A stretch of 64,000 nt of DNA, from positions 124,001 to 188,000 of the forward strand of contig NZ_CAJYTI010000001.1 of NCBI RefSeq assembly GCF_913777625.1. Direction: 5' to 3'. This document shows, piece after piece, positions 29,414-41,535 of this stretch. Below the pieces are notes generated by a model, which ran no database searches, was not told the DNA's origin, and saw only the letters and a program-made list of their open reading frames with translations. Both the position numbers and the translations under genes were made by a program. This DNA is from an uncultured Sphingomonas sp. (GTDB taxonomy: Bacteria; Pseudomonadota; Alphaproteobacteria; Sphingomonadales; Sphingomonadaceae). Every line of letters begins with the position of its first letter. Position 1 is the stretch's first letter.

Positions 29414-30934
29414 TCAGAACAGGCCGCGCGCGGCGGTGTCGTAGCTCACCAGCAGGTTCTTGGTCTGCTGATAGTGATCGAGCATCATCTTGTGGGTCTC
29501 GCGGCCGAAGCCCGATTCCTTGTACCCGCCGAACGCCGCGTGCGCGGGATAGACATGGTAGCAGTTGGTCCAGACGCGTCCGGCCTCGATTGCGCGCCCG
29601 ATCTCATAGGCACGGGTGCCGTTGCGGCTCCACACGCCGCCGCCCAGACCATAGGCGGTGTCGTTGGCGATCTCGATCGCCTCTTCCACGGTCTTGAACG
29701 TCGTGACGGAGAGGACGGGCCCGAAGATTTCTTCCTGGAAGATGCGCATCTTGTTGTGGCCGACGAATATGGTCGGCTCGACGAAATAGCCCTGGTCGAG
29801 GTCACCGCCCGGCAGCGCGCGCTTGCCGCCGGTCAGGCACCGTGCGCCTTCGCCCTTGCCGATATCGATATAGCCGAGGATCTTGTGGAGCTGCTCCTCG
29901 GAGGCCTGCGGGCCCATCTGTGTCGCGGGATCGAGCGGATCGCCGACCCGGATGGCGCCGACGCGCTGCACCGCGCGCTCCAGGAACTTGTCGACGATCG
30001 ATTCCTGCACCAGGGCCCGGCTGGGACAGGTACAGACCTCGCCCTTGTTGAAGGCGAACAGCGCAAAGCCTTCCAGCGCCTTGTCGAGGAACGCATCGTC
30101 CTCCTGCATCACGTCGGCGAGGAAGATGTTGGGCGACTTGCCGCCCAGCTCCATCGTCTGCGGGATCAGATGCTCGGCGGCATATTGCATGATCTGGCGG
30201 CCGGTGGTGGTCTCGCCGGTGAAGCTCACCTTGCCGATGCGCGGATTGGCGGCGATCGCCCGGCCGACCGTGCTGCCGGGACCGGTGACGATGTTGACCA
30301 CGCCCGGCGGCAGGATGTCGGCGGTCAGCTCGGCGAAGAGCAGCAGGCTGAGCGGAGTCTGCGAGGCGGGCTTGATCACGGTGCAATTGCCCGCCGCCAG
30401 CGCTGGCGCGATCTTCCACGCCGCCATCAGCAGCGGGAAGTTCCACGGGATGATCTGGCCGACCACGCCGATCGGTTCCTTGAAATGATAGGCGATGGTC
30501 TTTTCGTCGATCGTCGAGATCGTGCCTTCGGCTGCGCGGACGCAGCCGGCGAAATAGCGGAAATGGTCGATCGCCAGCGGCACGTCGGCGCCGCGCGTCT
30601 CGCGGATCGGCTTGCCGTTGTCCATCGTCTCGGCCAGCGCGAGCAGTTCCAGATTGGCCTCGAGCCGGTCGGCGACGCGGTTGAGGATCAGCGCCCGTTC
30701 CTGCGGCGAGGCCGCCGCCCAGCGCCGCCGCGCGGCATGGGCCGCGTCCAGCGCGGCCTCGACATCCGCCTCGGTCGACTGGGCGATTTCCGCCAGCGGC
30801 CGGGTATTGATCGGGCTGTGATCGGTAAACCAGCGGCTCTCGATGGGATCCACCCACCGGCCGCCGATGAAATTGCCGTAGCGGGCGGGCTGGTGCCCTT
30901 GCGTCCGCACGGTCTGGATCGCCTGTTCAAACAT
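29414..30934 (-). CDS. NAD-dependent aldehyde dehydrogenase
   Basis: [32 protein letters not shown] catalytic Cys, [12 protein letters not shown]. Confidence 0.95.
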   Translation of the reverse strand: MFEQAIQTVRTQGHQPARYGNFIGGRWVDPIESRWFTDHSPINTRPLAEIAQSTEADVEAALDAAHAARRRWAAASPQERALILNRVADRLEANLELLALAETMDNGKPIRETRGADVPLAIDHFRYFAGCVRAAEGTISTIDEKTIAYHFKEPIGVVGQIIPWNFPLLMAAWKIAPALAAGNCTVIKPASQTPLSLLLFAELTADILPPGVVNIVTGPGSTVGRAIAANPRIGKVSFTGETTTGRQIMQYAAEHLIPQTMELGGKSPNIFLADVMQEDDAFLDKALEGFALFAFNKGEVCTCPSRALVQESIVDKFLERAVQRVGAIRVGDPLDPATQMGPQASEEQLHKILGYIDIGKGEGARCLTGGKRALPGGDLDQGYFVEPTIFVGHNKMRIFQEEIFGPVLSVTTFKTVEEAIEIANDTAYGLGGGVWSRNGTRAYEIGRAIEAGRVWTNCYHVYPAHAAFGGYKESGFGRETHKMMLDHYQQTKNLLVSYDTAARGLF

Positions 30935-31155
30935 CGCTGTCCTCCATTCGATGCCCTGTCAAACGGAGGATGCGCCGGGACGCGACGAAGCCACACTGGG
31001 AGAGGTGCTTAGGGAAGATTCCTGATGGCGCGAGCGCCCATGTCGCGCCGATCGAGTCGCAGTCTCCCGCAAACGGACCGGTGCATCGGCGGGCACCGCC
31101 ACAGCTTTTCGCCGCGGCGCACCGCTGGGTCCCGCCAAGCGACTATAGTGTAGCT

Positions 31156-32883
31156 ATGGTAAACGCGGCAGGTGGCCGCACGCGTTCGTCTTCGGATGCG
31201 AGAGGAGGAGTTTCAGCCGTGACTATCGAACTCGCAGCGGCAATCGTGCGGCATCTCGGGCCCTGCCGGGTCGCGGTGGAGGCGCGCACGGTTCGGGGGC
31301 TGGCCGCCGAACTGGCGTTGCTCGGCTGCGATACCACGCCGGACTCCGCCGACGTCGTCGTCACGGAATCGGACGCGCTGTCCGCCGCCCTGCTTGCCCG
31401 TCATCCGGCAACCCGCGCGCTGGTCGTGCTGCCGCGGCAGGTGCAGGCGCAGGTGCTCGACGACGCGCTGTTCGCCGCAGGCTGGCGGCGGCTGCCCGGT
31501 GCGGTCGGCGTGTTGACGCTGCTGCATCTGGCCGGCGGCCAGGCGCCGCAGCCCAGCTTCTACGAGCGCGCCCCGGATGGCTATCGCGGTCTTCTGAACA
31601 CCAACGGCCCCGAAGCGCTGGCCGCCCTCGGCCGCTGGACGCTTGCCGCGGAGCGCGTGCGCCCCGGCGACCATGTGCTGCTGTGCGGCCCGGATGCCGC
31701 GGACGGGCAGGTGCTTCTCGAGGCGTGCGCACGGGCCCGCACCGTCGAGGTGGATGCGCCCGCGGCCTCGCATGCGCCGCGCAGCTTCGACGTCATCGTC
31801 GCGCTCGATGCACCCGGAAGCTGGACGGACAATATCGGCCGCTATGCGCAGCTGCTCAAGCTTGACGGCCGGCTGGTTGCCGGCTGGTCGGAAAGCAACC
31901 CGCAAAAGCCTGCCGATTGGGCGCGCCTCCACCAGGGGCTGAGCGCCGACTATCTGGTCGAGAGCCAGTTCGTGCAGGCGCCCGGAGTCATCGTGCCGCA
32001 AGGCGTCCCCCAGGGCGAGGTGACCGGCCTCAGCTGGCGCATCGCGGTCGCCGCGAAGGGACCGCTGGGCGGCGAGGAAACGCGCGCGCGCTTCGTGCAC
32101 CCTGCCTTCGGCGCGTCGCAAGCAACGCTCGCCGCCTTTGCCGAGGGCTATGACAATCCCTGGCTCTACCGCACGCTGGTACAGATGGGCGAGCGGCTCG
32201 CGGACGAAGACCTGCTGGTGCGCCTTGCCGAGCATGTCGCCTCGGAGGCACGGCCCGGCTCGGCCGACCAGGGCGCGGCGCTGGCGGTGCTCGGCTATCG
32301 CGTGCTGGAGGCCCGCGCGGCGGACGCAGTGCCGGTGCTGCTGGGCGCGTTCAACGAGTATTGGCAGCAGGGCGGCGATGCTCCGCATGTCGTCCGCTGG
32401 CGCGTATCGCTCGCCTTCCTGGCCGGACGGCTGGCGGAGATGCTCGGCGAGCGCGCCATCGCCAAGCACTGGTATGCACGCGCAGCGAGCGACGACTGGC
32501 AGCACTTCTCCACCATCCTCGCGACCAAGGCGATCGGCGCGGCCTTCTTCGTGGCGCGTATCCTGCTCGCCGAACAAGACGCGGATCTCGCCTGGAGCTG
32601 GTTCGAGCGCGGCGTCGAGATCACCCTGCAGGCGGCGGGACGTGATCATCGCCAGGAACTCGGCGACGGCGACGGGCTGCTGCCCTTCTACCTGCCGGAA
32701 CTGGCCGAGGTGATCGACATGGGCTCGCAATGCGCCAATGCGCTTGCCAATCGCCACCTCTGGGCGCGCGACCCCGGCCTGTTCTGGCGCCAGGTCGACG
32801 TCAAGCGCTTCGGCATCGCCTCGTGGACGCTCGACGTGACCAAGGAGAATGAACGGTTGCGCAAGCAGCTCGGCCAGGCCTGA
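31156..32883 (+). CDS. uncharacterised protein with atypical class I methyltransferase-like core and long helical C-terminus
   Basis: RPGDHVLLCGPDAADGQVLLEACARARTVEVDAP...FDVIVALDAPGSWTDNIGRYAQLLKLDGRLVAGW resembles SAM-MTase motif I/post-I/motif IV order; GTG at 31219 is an alternative start. Confidence 0.75.
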   Translation: MVNAAGGRTRSSSDARGGVSAVTIELAAAIVRHLGPCRVAVEARTVRGLAAELALLGCDTTPDSADVVVTESDALSAALLARHPATRALVVLPRQVQAQVLDDALFAAGWRRLPGAVGVLTLLHLAGGQAPQPSFYERAPDGYRGLLNTNGPEALAALGRWTLAAERVRPGDHVLLCGPDAADGQVLLEACARARTVEVDAPAASHAPRSFDVIVALDAPGSWTDNIGRYAQLLKLDGRLVAGWSESNPQKPADWARLHQGLSADYLVESQFVQAPGVIVPQGVPQGEVTGLSWRIAVAAKGPLGGEETRARFVHPAFGASQATLAAFAEGYDNPWLYRTLVQMGERLADEDLLVRLAEHVASEARPGSADQGAALAVLGYRVLEARAADAVPVLLGAFNEYWQQGGDAPHVVRWRVSLAFLAGRLAEMLGERAIAKHWYARAASDDWQHFSTILATKAIGAAFFVARILLAEQDADLAWSWFERGVEITLQAAGRDHRQELGDGDGLLPFYLPELAEVIDMGSQCANALANRHLWARDPGLFWRQVDVKRFGIASWTLDVTKENERLRKQLGQA

Positions 32884-32895
32884 CGCGGGACGGGC

Positions 32896-33117
32896 TCAGG
32901 CGCCGTCGTTGCCGGCTTCCGAACGCTGGTCGCGGCGCTTGTCGATCGTCTCCATGGCCTCGGCCCTGGCGGGATCGAACAGCGAACCGAAGGCCAGCCC
33001 GAGCAGCAGCATCGCTGCCCCCGCCTTGCCCCGGCTGTGCCGCCGGGCAAGCAGGACCAGCGCGGGGATCGACAGCAGGATCGCCACGGCGATCCCCCAT
33101 TGCAGCAGGGCGCTCAA
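32896..33117 (-). CDS. small single-TM hypothetical protein coupled to lepB
   Basis: TTG start overlaps lepB stop by 4 nt; LSALLQWGIAVAILLSIPALVLLARR. Confidence 0.55.
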   Translation of the reverse strand: MSALLQWGIAVAILLSIPALVLLARRHSRGKAGAAMLLLGLAFGSLFDPARAEAMETIDKRRDQRSEAGNDGA

Positions 33118-33959
33118 TCGGCGTGCCTGGGCCGCAGCGAACCGGCGGTGCGATCCCATCGGATCGCGCTGACATAGGCGAGCGGGTTGAGCCACGAGCC
33201 TTCGCCGTCATAGCTGAGCGTACGGAATTCGGCGCGGCCCGCGATCGTCTCCAGCGGCACCGGCCCGCCCAGTCCCAGCTCGTCCGCGCCGAAGCGGCTG
33301 TCGGCCGACTGGTCGCGATTGTCGCCCATCAGGAACACATGACCGGCCGGAACCGTGATCGGCCCGTAAGTGTCGCCGGGGCTGACATAGCCGTTGGGCA
33401 GCGTGGTATCGCCCAGATCGATCACGTCATAGCTGGCGCCGTTCGGCAACGTCTCGCGATAGAGCGGCGGCTGGCAGTAGAGCTTGCCGTCCGGGCCCGG
33501 CTTGCGGAACGCGGCAAGCGGTCCCTCGTCGCAGGGAACGGCGGCGTCGACCGGGATCATCGCATGGCCGTCTGCCACGCGCGGCACCGGCTTGCCGTTG
33601 AGGATCACCACCCCGTGGCGGACCGCGATGGTGTCGCCCGGCAGGCCGATCACCCGCTTGATCAGATCCTCCCCGTCGCCGCGGCGCACGACGATAACGA
33701 TGTCGCCGCGCGCGGGCGTGCCGCCGAACAGCCGGGTCCTGGCCATGTCGCGACCATGCACGATCAGCGAGGCCTGGGAGAAGCCATAGGGGAACTTGCT
33801 TGCCACCAGCCGATCGCCGGTACGCAAGGTGGGCATCATCGATCCCGAGGGAATGTAATAGGGCCGCGCCACCGCGCTCTGGAACAGGAAGAAGATCCCC
33901 AGCGTGGCGGCCCAGCCGCCCAGCGTGCGGAGCCAGCCCGGCTTGGGATCCTGCGCCAT
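33114..33959 (-). CDS. lepB: signal peptidase I
   Basis: YYIPSGSMMPTL Ser motif; GDIVIVVRRGDGEDLIKRVIGLPGD; MGDNRDQSADSR. Confidence 0.96.
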   Translation of the reverse strand: MAQDPKPGWLRTLGGWAATLGIFFLFQSAVARPYYIPSGSMMPTLRTGDRLVASKFPYGFSQASLIVHGRDMARTRLFGGTPARGDIVIVVRRGDGEDLIKRVIGLPGDTIAVRHGVVILNGKPVPRVADGHAMIPVDAAVPCDEGPLAAFRKPGPDGKLYCQPPLYRETLPNGASYDVIDLGDTTLPNGYVSPGDTYGPITVPAGHVFLMGDNRDQSADSRFGADELGLGGPVPLETIAGRAEFRTLSYDGEGSWLNPLAYVSAIRWDRTAGSLRPRHAD

Positions 33960-33963
33960 GGCG

Positions 33964-34326
33964 TCAGGCGATCTCGTGGCTGCCGTCGAGCAGCGCGTGC
34001 ACGTCGAGGCCGAGCAGCGCGATATGGTCCTTCACCCGTGGCCAGAAGCCGGTGAGGAAGCGTTCGCGCTCCGCGGTGCGCAGCCGCTCGACCGCGCCAG
34101 CGACGACGAACATGCCGACGCCGCGGCGCACCTCGACATAGCCGTCGTCCTGGAAGCTCTGATAGGCCTTGGCGACCGTTAACGGGTTCGCGCCATGCTC
34201 GGCGGCGAGCGCGCGGACCGAGGGAAGCTGGTCCCCGGCGCGGTACTGGCCGCGCAGGATGGCCGCGGCGATGATGGCGCGCAGCTTGAGGTAGACCGGG
34301 CTGTCTTCGTGCTCCAGGGCTGTCAT
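33964..34326 (-). CDS. short GntR family transcriptional regulator (YtrA-like)
   Basis: YLKLRAIIAAAILRGQYRAGDQLPSVRALAAEHGANPLTVAKAYQ. Confidence 0.92.
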   Translation of the reverse strand: MTALEHEDSPVYLKLRAIIAAAILRGQYRAGDQLPSVRALAAEHGANPLTVAKAYQSFQDDGYVEVRRGVGMFVVAGAVERLRTAERERFLTGFWPRVKDHIALLGLDVHALLDGSHEIA

Positions 34327-34363
34327 GCTGCCATAATACAGCAGACGACCCGAGAGTCCATAG

Positions 34364-34945
34364 TCAGGGATTCCACCGATGGACGATCCGGGACAGTTCG
34401 CCGCGCGGACGCTCCTCCAGCGGCCGCGCGGGCGTGCCGAGGAAGATGAAGCCTGCGATGCGCTGGCCTTCTCTGCCGAACAGGTCCCGCACCCCGGGGG
34501 AGTACGCGGGCCAGCCGGTCAGCCAGCCACCGGCAAAGCCCATCGCGTGGGCGGCGTGGAGCAGGTTCATGCAGGCGGCGCCCGCCGAAAGCTCCTGCTC
34601 CCAGAGGGGCACCTTGTGCGGCTGGACGGGGGCGGAGAGCACCACCACCAGCGCCGGTGCCTGGGTGGCGAATTGCGCTGCCGCCTCCTCGTCCCGTGCG
34701 GTTGCCTCGGGGTTCTCTGCGCGGAGGATCTCGACCAGCTTCAGCGCGAGCGCCGGCCGCGCCGCGTCCGGCACAATTACGAAGCGCCAGGGGGCGAGCT
34801 TGCCGTGATCGGGCGTGCGCGCCGCGATGGCCGCCATCTGGTCGAGCTGCTTGGGGCTCGGCCCGGGGGCGACCAGGTCGCGCGGCTTGCCCGAGCGGCG
34901 GGTCTGGAGGAGCGTGAGCGGCGTCGTGCGATCGTTGAAGGTCAT
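34364..34945 (-). CDS. nitroreductase family protein
   Basis: LLQTRRSGKPRDLVAPGPSPKQLDQM, ARTPDHGKLAPWRFVIV. Confidence 0.92.
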   Translation of the reverse strand: MTFNDRTTPLTLLQTRRSGKPRDLVAPGPSPKQLDQMAAIAARTPDHGKLAPWRFVIVPDAARPALALKLVEILRAENPEATARDEEAAAQFATQAPALVVVLSAPVQPHKVPLWEQELSAGAACMNLLHAAHAMGFAGGWLTGWPAYSPGVRDLFGREGQRIAGFIFLGTPARPLEERPRGELSRIVHRWNP

Positions 34946-35073
34946 GGGCACGCATCTAGGACGCCGTCCCGCCGCCGCCAAGCGGCACGACTTTACAGCA
35001 GCGATGCAGGCTCTAGTCTGCGCGCCCATGCACCGGGCCCCTGCGCCCGGCATCCAATTCCAAGGACACCTGC

Positions 35074-36867
35074 ATGGTCGAAACACCCACTGCCGATTCC
35101 CCGGCAGAACCGGATATCACCCACGTAAACCCCGCGGACCAGAAGACCTGGTTCGGCCATCCCCGCCAGCTAGCGCGGCTGTTCTCCACCGAGATGTGGG
35201 AACGCTTCGGCTTCTACGGCATGCGGGCGCTGCTGACGCTGTATCTCACCCAGCATTTCCTGTTCGGCGATCGCGAGGCGACGGGCCTGTATGGCGGCTA
35301 CACCGCGCTGGTCTACCTCACCCCGCTGGTGGGCGGCTATCTGGCGGACCAGTTCCTCGGCTCGAAGCGCGCGGTGAAGTTCGGCGCGATCCTGATGTCG
35401 ATCGGCTATTTCGTGCTGTGCTTCGGCGGCCAGACCGCCACGCCCTACGCCAAGATCGACGGCCAGCGCTACGAAGTCTCGATCGAGAAGACCGCTGCCG
35501 GCGAACAGCGCTATGTGCTCGATTCCGGTCACAAGCAGCTGATCAAGGGCAATGACGATGGCTCGATCACGCTCAGCGAGAACGGCCGGACGGTCCGCAC
35601 CATCGCCAAGGGCGGGTTCGAATCCGAGGCCGATCGCAGTCCCTTCTACGTGATGGTGATGCTGATCGCGCTGTCGATGGTCTCGGTCGGCAACGGCTTC
35701 TTCAAGCCGAACATCTCGACGATGGTCGGCGAGCTCTATCCGAACGGCGACACCCGGCGCGACGCGGGGTTCACCATCTTCTACATGGGCATCAATCTCG
35801 GCTCCACCCTGTCCCAGGCGCTGTGCCCGTGGCTGGCGGTGGCGGTCGGCTGGTGGGCGGGCTTCGGCCTTGCCGCGATCGGCATGCTGTTCTCCTGGGC
35901 ACTGATCCAGCTGGACGGCGGCAAGCTGAACGGCATCGGCGAGCCTCCGGCCAAGGCGGCGACCGGCCGCCAGCAGATCCTGATCTATATCGGCGCGCTC
36001 TGCGTGATCCCGCTTTTCTACCTGCTCTACATCAACCTGATGGCGGCCGAGCCCGCGCCCGCCGGCTCGGGCCTGCTTGGCTACGTCGCTTCGCTATCGC
36101 TGATGGGCAAGCTGCTGTTCGGCACCTTCCTGATCGGCGTGCCGGCGATCCTCGTCTGGTCGTTCTTCGCCGGCGATCGCCGCGAGTTCCAGATGATGCT
36201 CGCCGCGATGGTGCTGATCGTGTTCAACGTCGTGTTCTGGACGCTGTTCGAGCAGGCGGGCTCCTCGCTCACCCTGTTCGCCGATCGCAATACCAACCTC
36301 TCGATCTTCGGCTGGTTCACCATGACCGCCGGGCAGACGCAGAGCTTCAACGCGCTGTTCATCGTGCTGCTCGCGCCGCTGATGTCGATGCTGTGGGGTG
36401 GCCTCGCCAAGCGCGGGCTCGAGCCGAGCATCCCGGTCAAGTTCGGCATCGCGCTGGTCGCCGTCGGTGGCGGCTTCCTGTTCCTGGTGTGGGGTGCCCA
36501 TTGGGCCGATACCAGCTTCAAGGTATCGGTGTGGTGGCTGGCCGGCCTCTACTTCATCCACAGCTTCGCCGAGCTGTGCATCTCGCCGGTCGGCCTCAGC
36601 ATGATCACCAAGCTGTCGATCGCACGGATCGTCGGCATGATGATGGGCGTGTGGTTCCTGTCGATCTCGGTGGCGCAGTATGTCGCGGGCGTGATCGCCC
36701 AGTTCGCCAGCGTCGAAACCGTCGGCGGCCAGGTGACCAACCTCAAGGTCAGCCTGGAGACCTATCTCGGCGTGTTCACGCTGATCTCGGAATGGGCGAT
36801 CGGGCTTGGGCTTCTGTTGCTGTTGCTCAGCTGGCCGCTCAAGCGCTGGATGCACGGCGTCAAGTAA
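35074..36867 (+). CDS. POT family proton-dependent oligopeptide transporter
   Basis: ERFGFYGMRALLTLYL, GNGFFKPNISTMVGELY, FTIFYMGINLGS. Confidence 0.95.
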   Translation: MVETPTADSPAEPDITHVNPADQKTWFGHPRQLARLFSTEMWERFGFYGMRALLTLYLTQHFLFGDREATGLYGGYTALVYLTPLVGGYLADQFLGSKRAVKFGAILMSIGYFVLCFGGQTATPYAKIDGQRYEVSIEKTAAGEQRYVLDSGHKQLIKGNDDGSITLSENGRTVRTIAKGGFESEADRSPFYVMVMLIALSMVSVGNGFFKPNISTMVGELYPNGDTRRDAGFTIFYMGINLGSTLSQALCPWLAVAVGWWAGFGLAAIGMLFSWALIQLDGGKLNGIGEPPAKAATGRQQILIYIGALCVIPLFYLLYINLMAAEPAPAGSGLLGYVASLSLMGKLLFGTFLIGVPAILVWSFFAGDRREFQMMLAAMVLIVFNVVFWTLFEQAGSSLTLFADRNTNLSIFGWFTMTAGQTQSFNALFIVLLAPLMSMLWGGLAKRGLEPSIPVKFGIALVAVGGGFLFLVWGAHWADTSFKVSVWWLAGLYFIHSFAELCISPVGLSMITKLSIARIVGMMMGVWFLSISVAQYVAGVIAQFASVETVGGQVTNLKVSLETYLGVFTLISEWAIGLGLLLLLLSWPLKRWMHGVK

Positions 36868-36886
36868 GCGCCGGCAGTATAGGGAC

Positions 36887-36922
36887 GGGGCGCCGCGTAC
36901 ATTGGGGGAACTGCGGCGCCCC
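36887..36922 (+). terminator. hairpin downstream of POT gene
   Basis: GGGGCGCCGC...GCGGCGCCCC inverted arms 36887-36896 / 36913-36922. Confidence 0.5.
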
Positions 36923-36964
36923 TGTCGTTCGCCCGAGGGGGGAGTGGGCGAACGAGTCTCGACG

Positions 36965-37102
36965 TCAGGCGGCGAGCGGCAGTACCGCGATCCCGTCCTG
37001 CTCATTGGCTGCGGCCAGCGCCGGCGCACCGGCCACGGCCGGCTGGGCCGCTTCGGCAGCCAGGCGACGATGGGCGAAATAGAGCGCGATCAGCGAAAAC
37101 AT
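36965..37102 (-). CDS. putative 45-aa small protein, absent from ORF track
   Basis: My translation: MFSLIALYFAHRRLAAEAAQPAVAGAPALAAANEQDGIAVLPLAA*, with GAGG upstream of ATG. Confidence 0.45.
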   Translation of the reverse strand: MFSLIALYFAHRRLAAEAAQPAVAGAPALAAANEQDGIAVLPLAA

Positions 37103-37241
37103 GGGCAACCTCGGAAATCATCATTGCTGCAATGCAGCGTGCGCGGCGCATCTGGTTTCGCGTCGATGATTCCGCAACTGCAAAGCCGGTCCCCGGCGGT
37201 TGCGTGTCACGCAACTGACATGATTTCCCCTCCCAGAATGC

Positions 37242-37272
37242 AAAACGGCCCGGTGTTGCCACCGGGCCGTTT
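37242..37272 (-). terminator. terminator downstream of M13 peptidase gene
   Basis: AAAACGGCCCGGT-GTTGCC-ACCGGGCCGTTT. Confidence 0.75.
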
Positions 37273-37293
37273 CCGTATCCTTACGGATGGCGC

Positions 37294-39324
37294 TTACCAA
37301 ATATGGACGCGCTGCTCGGGCGGCAGATAGAGCTTGTCGCCCGGCTGGATGTTGAACGCCTTGTACCAGGCATCGACATTGCGGACGATCCCGTTGACGC
37401 GCGCGGTCGCCGGCGAGTGCGGGTCGGTGAGCAGCTGCTGGCGCTGCGCATCCTCGCGCACCTTCACCCGCCACGCCTGGGCATAAGCGAGGAAGAAGCG
37501 CTGGTCGCCGGTGAGCCCGTTGACCGGCCGCGCCGCGCCATGCTTGGCTTGGTACTTCTGATAGGCGCCGTACGCCGCCTCGACGCCGCCGAGGTCGCCG
37601 ATATTCTCGCCGAGCGTCAGCCGCCCGTTGATCTTGGTGCCCGGCACCGGCTCGTAGGTGTCATACTGGCCGGCCAGCGCCTTGGTGCGCGCGGCGAAGT
37701 CTTCCTTGGCCTTGGGCGTCCACCAATTCTCGAACTTGCCGGTCGGGCCGAACATGCTGCCCTGGTCGTCGAAGCCATGGCCCATTTCGTGGCCGATCAC
37801 CGCGCCGATCGCGCCATAATTGACCGCCGGATCGGCGTTCGGATCGAAGAAGGGCGGCTGCAGGATCGCGGCCGGGAAGGTGATCTGGTTCGACAACGGG
37901 TTGTAATAGGCGTTCACCGTCTGCGGGGTCATCGCCCACAGGCTGCGATCCACCGGCTTGGGGAAGCGCGAGAGCTGCAGCTGGTGCTGGAATTCGCCGG
38001 AGCGCATCACGTTGCCGAGCAGGTCATCCCGATTCACCGACAGCGAGGCATAATCGATATACTTCTCCGGGTGGCCGATGCGCGGCTCGAACGCGGCGAG
38101 CTTGGCAAGCGCCGCCTTGCGGGTGGCGTCATCCATCCAGGTCGAAGCCTCGATCCGCTCGCGATAGGAATCGCGCAGATTCTCGATCAGCTCGGCCATC
38201 TGCTTCTCCGCCTCGGGCGGATAATATTTGGCGACATAGGCCTTGCCGACCGCCTCGCCGAGGGCACCGTTGACCAGCTGCACACCGCGCTTCCAGCGCT
38301 CACGCTGCACCGGCACGCCGGAGAGCGTCTTCGAATAGAAGTCGAAGCGGGCCTGGTCGAACGCCTTGGGCAGGAAGGTCGCGTGATCGCTGACGAAGCG
38401 ATAGGCGAGATAGTCCTTCCAGGTAGCGAGCGGCGTCTCGGCGAAGATCTTGCCCAGCGCGATCAGCGCGGTGTTCTGGGTCATCAGGATCTGCGGCGAG
38501 CTGTCGACGCCGGCGGTCTTCAGCATCAGCGCCCAGTCGAATTCGGGCGCCTTGGCCTTGAGGCCGGCAATCGTCTGAGGATCGTTGAGCTTGGCGATGT
38601 CGCGGCTCTGCTCGGGCGACCACTGGACCTTGGCCATCGCGGTTTCCAGTGCGACGATCGCATCGGCCTTGGCGGCTGCGTCGGGAATGCCCGCCAGTTC
38701 CTGGATCTGCTGCACATAGGCGCGATAGGCCTTGCGGAAATTGTCGAACTTCTCGCCCGGGTTCAGGAAATAGTCGCGCGGCATGCCCAGGCCGCCCTGG
38801 CCCACCGCCGCGGTGTATTTGGTCGGATCGGCGAGGCTCGGGCTGATCTCGATTTCGACGGGGCTCGCATAGCCCACGCTGGCGAACAGCACTTGCAACG
38901 CCGTCTTGTCCTGCACGCCCGCGATCTTGGCGAGATAGGGCTTGAGCGGCGCGGTGCCGCGCGCCTCGATGCCGGCGTCGTCCATCCAGCTGGCATAAAA
39001 GTCGCCGATCTGCTTGCCGCTCGCGCCATAGGCGGCGGGATTCTTCGCCATGTCGTCGAGCAGCGTGCGGACATTGGTCTCCGCCGCCAGCGCCAGATCG
39101 ACGAACGGACCGGCCGAGGTGCGGTCGGCGGCGATCTGCGTCCGCTCCGACCAACCGCCATTGGCGAAGGTCCAGAAATCGTCGCCGGGCTTCACGCCGG
39201 CCTTCTGCGCAGTCAGGTCGACGCCGAAGCTGCCATATTTGGGCTTGGCCGTCTGGGCGAACGCAGGCGTGGAGGCGAGCAGCGCAGCAGCGCCCGCCAG
39301 CAACAAGGAACGATGCAATTTCAT
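37294..39324 (-). CDS. M13 family zinc metallopeptidase (PepO/neprilysin-like)
   Basis: Signal peptide; IGHEMGHGFDDQGSMF zinc motif; ENIGDLGGVEAAYGAY; NAYYNPLSNQITFPAAILQPPFF. Confidence 0.96.
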   Translation of the reverse strand: MKLHRSLLLAGAAALLASTPAFAQTAKPKYGSFGVDLTAQKAGVKPGDDFWTFANGGWSERTQIAADRTSAGPFVDLALAAETNVRTLLDDMAKNPAAYGASGKQIGDFYASWMDDAGIEARGTAPLKPYLAKIAGVQDKTALQVLFASVGYASPVEIEISPSLADPTKYTAAVGQGGLGMPRDYFLNPGEKFDNFRKAYRAYVQQIQELAGIPDAAAKADAIVALETAMAKVQWSPEQSRDIAKLNDPQTIAGLKAKAPEFDWALMLKTAGVDSSPQILMTQNTALIALGKIFAETPLATWKDYLAYRFVSDHATFLPKAFDQARFDFYSKTLSGVPVQRERWKRGVQLVNGALGEAVGKAYVAKYYPPEAEKQMAELIENLRDSYRERIEASTWMDDATRKAALAKLAAFEPRIGHPEKYIDYASLSVNRDDLLGNVMRSGEFQHQLQLSRFPKPVDRSLWAMTPQTVNAYYNPLSNQITFPAAILQPPFFDPNADPAVNYGAIGAVIGHEMGHGFDDQGSMFGPTGKFENWWTPKAKEDFAARTKALAGQYDTYEPVPGTKINGRLTLGENIGDLGGVEAAYGAYQKYQAKHGAARPVNGLTGDQRFFLAYAQAWRVKVREDAQRQQLLTDPHSPATARVNGIVRNVDAWYKAFNIQPGDKLYLPPEQRVHIW

Positions 39325-39462
39325 GATCTTAGGCTTCCCCACCACGGTGTGTATTAGCAATGTGTAACGCCGTGTTTCCGGGCCTGCAATGGAATTTTGT
39401 TACAAGCGATACTGCCCCTATGGGCATCCCTCCCCCCGCCAGAGCGGGAGGAGGGACCGAAC

Positions 39463-41403
<1,941 letters not shown>

Positions 41404-41535
41404 GACCCCTCCTGGTCGGCGGGCATCTAGAGGCGCAAGGGGCGGCTAGGCAAGGCATCCGCAGGCGCAACATCGTTACGGAATGAGAAGATTTTTTAGT
41501 GGATCAGGGGCAGCGTATCAGCAATATATAACGCT

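Noticed and set aside
28370-30934. Adh-Aldh gene pair as a novel cluster
   Set aside because: A common ethanol/aldehyde oxidation arrangement; nothing unusual seen.
37303-39357. 684-aa plus-strand ORF opposite the M13 peptidase
   Set aside because: Antisense compositional artefact; zinc motif HEMGH is on the minus strand.
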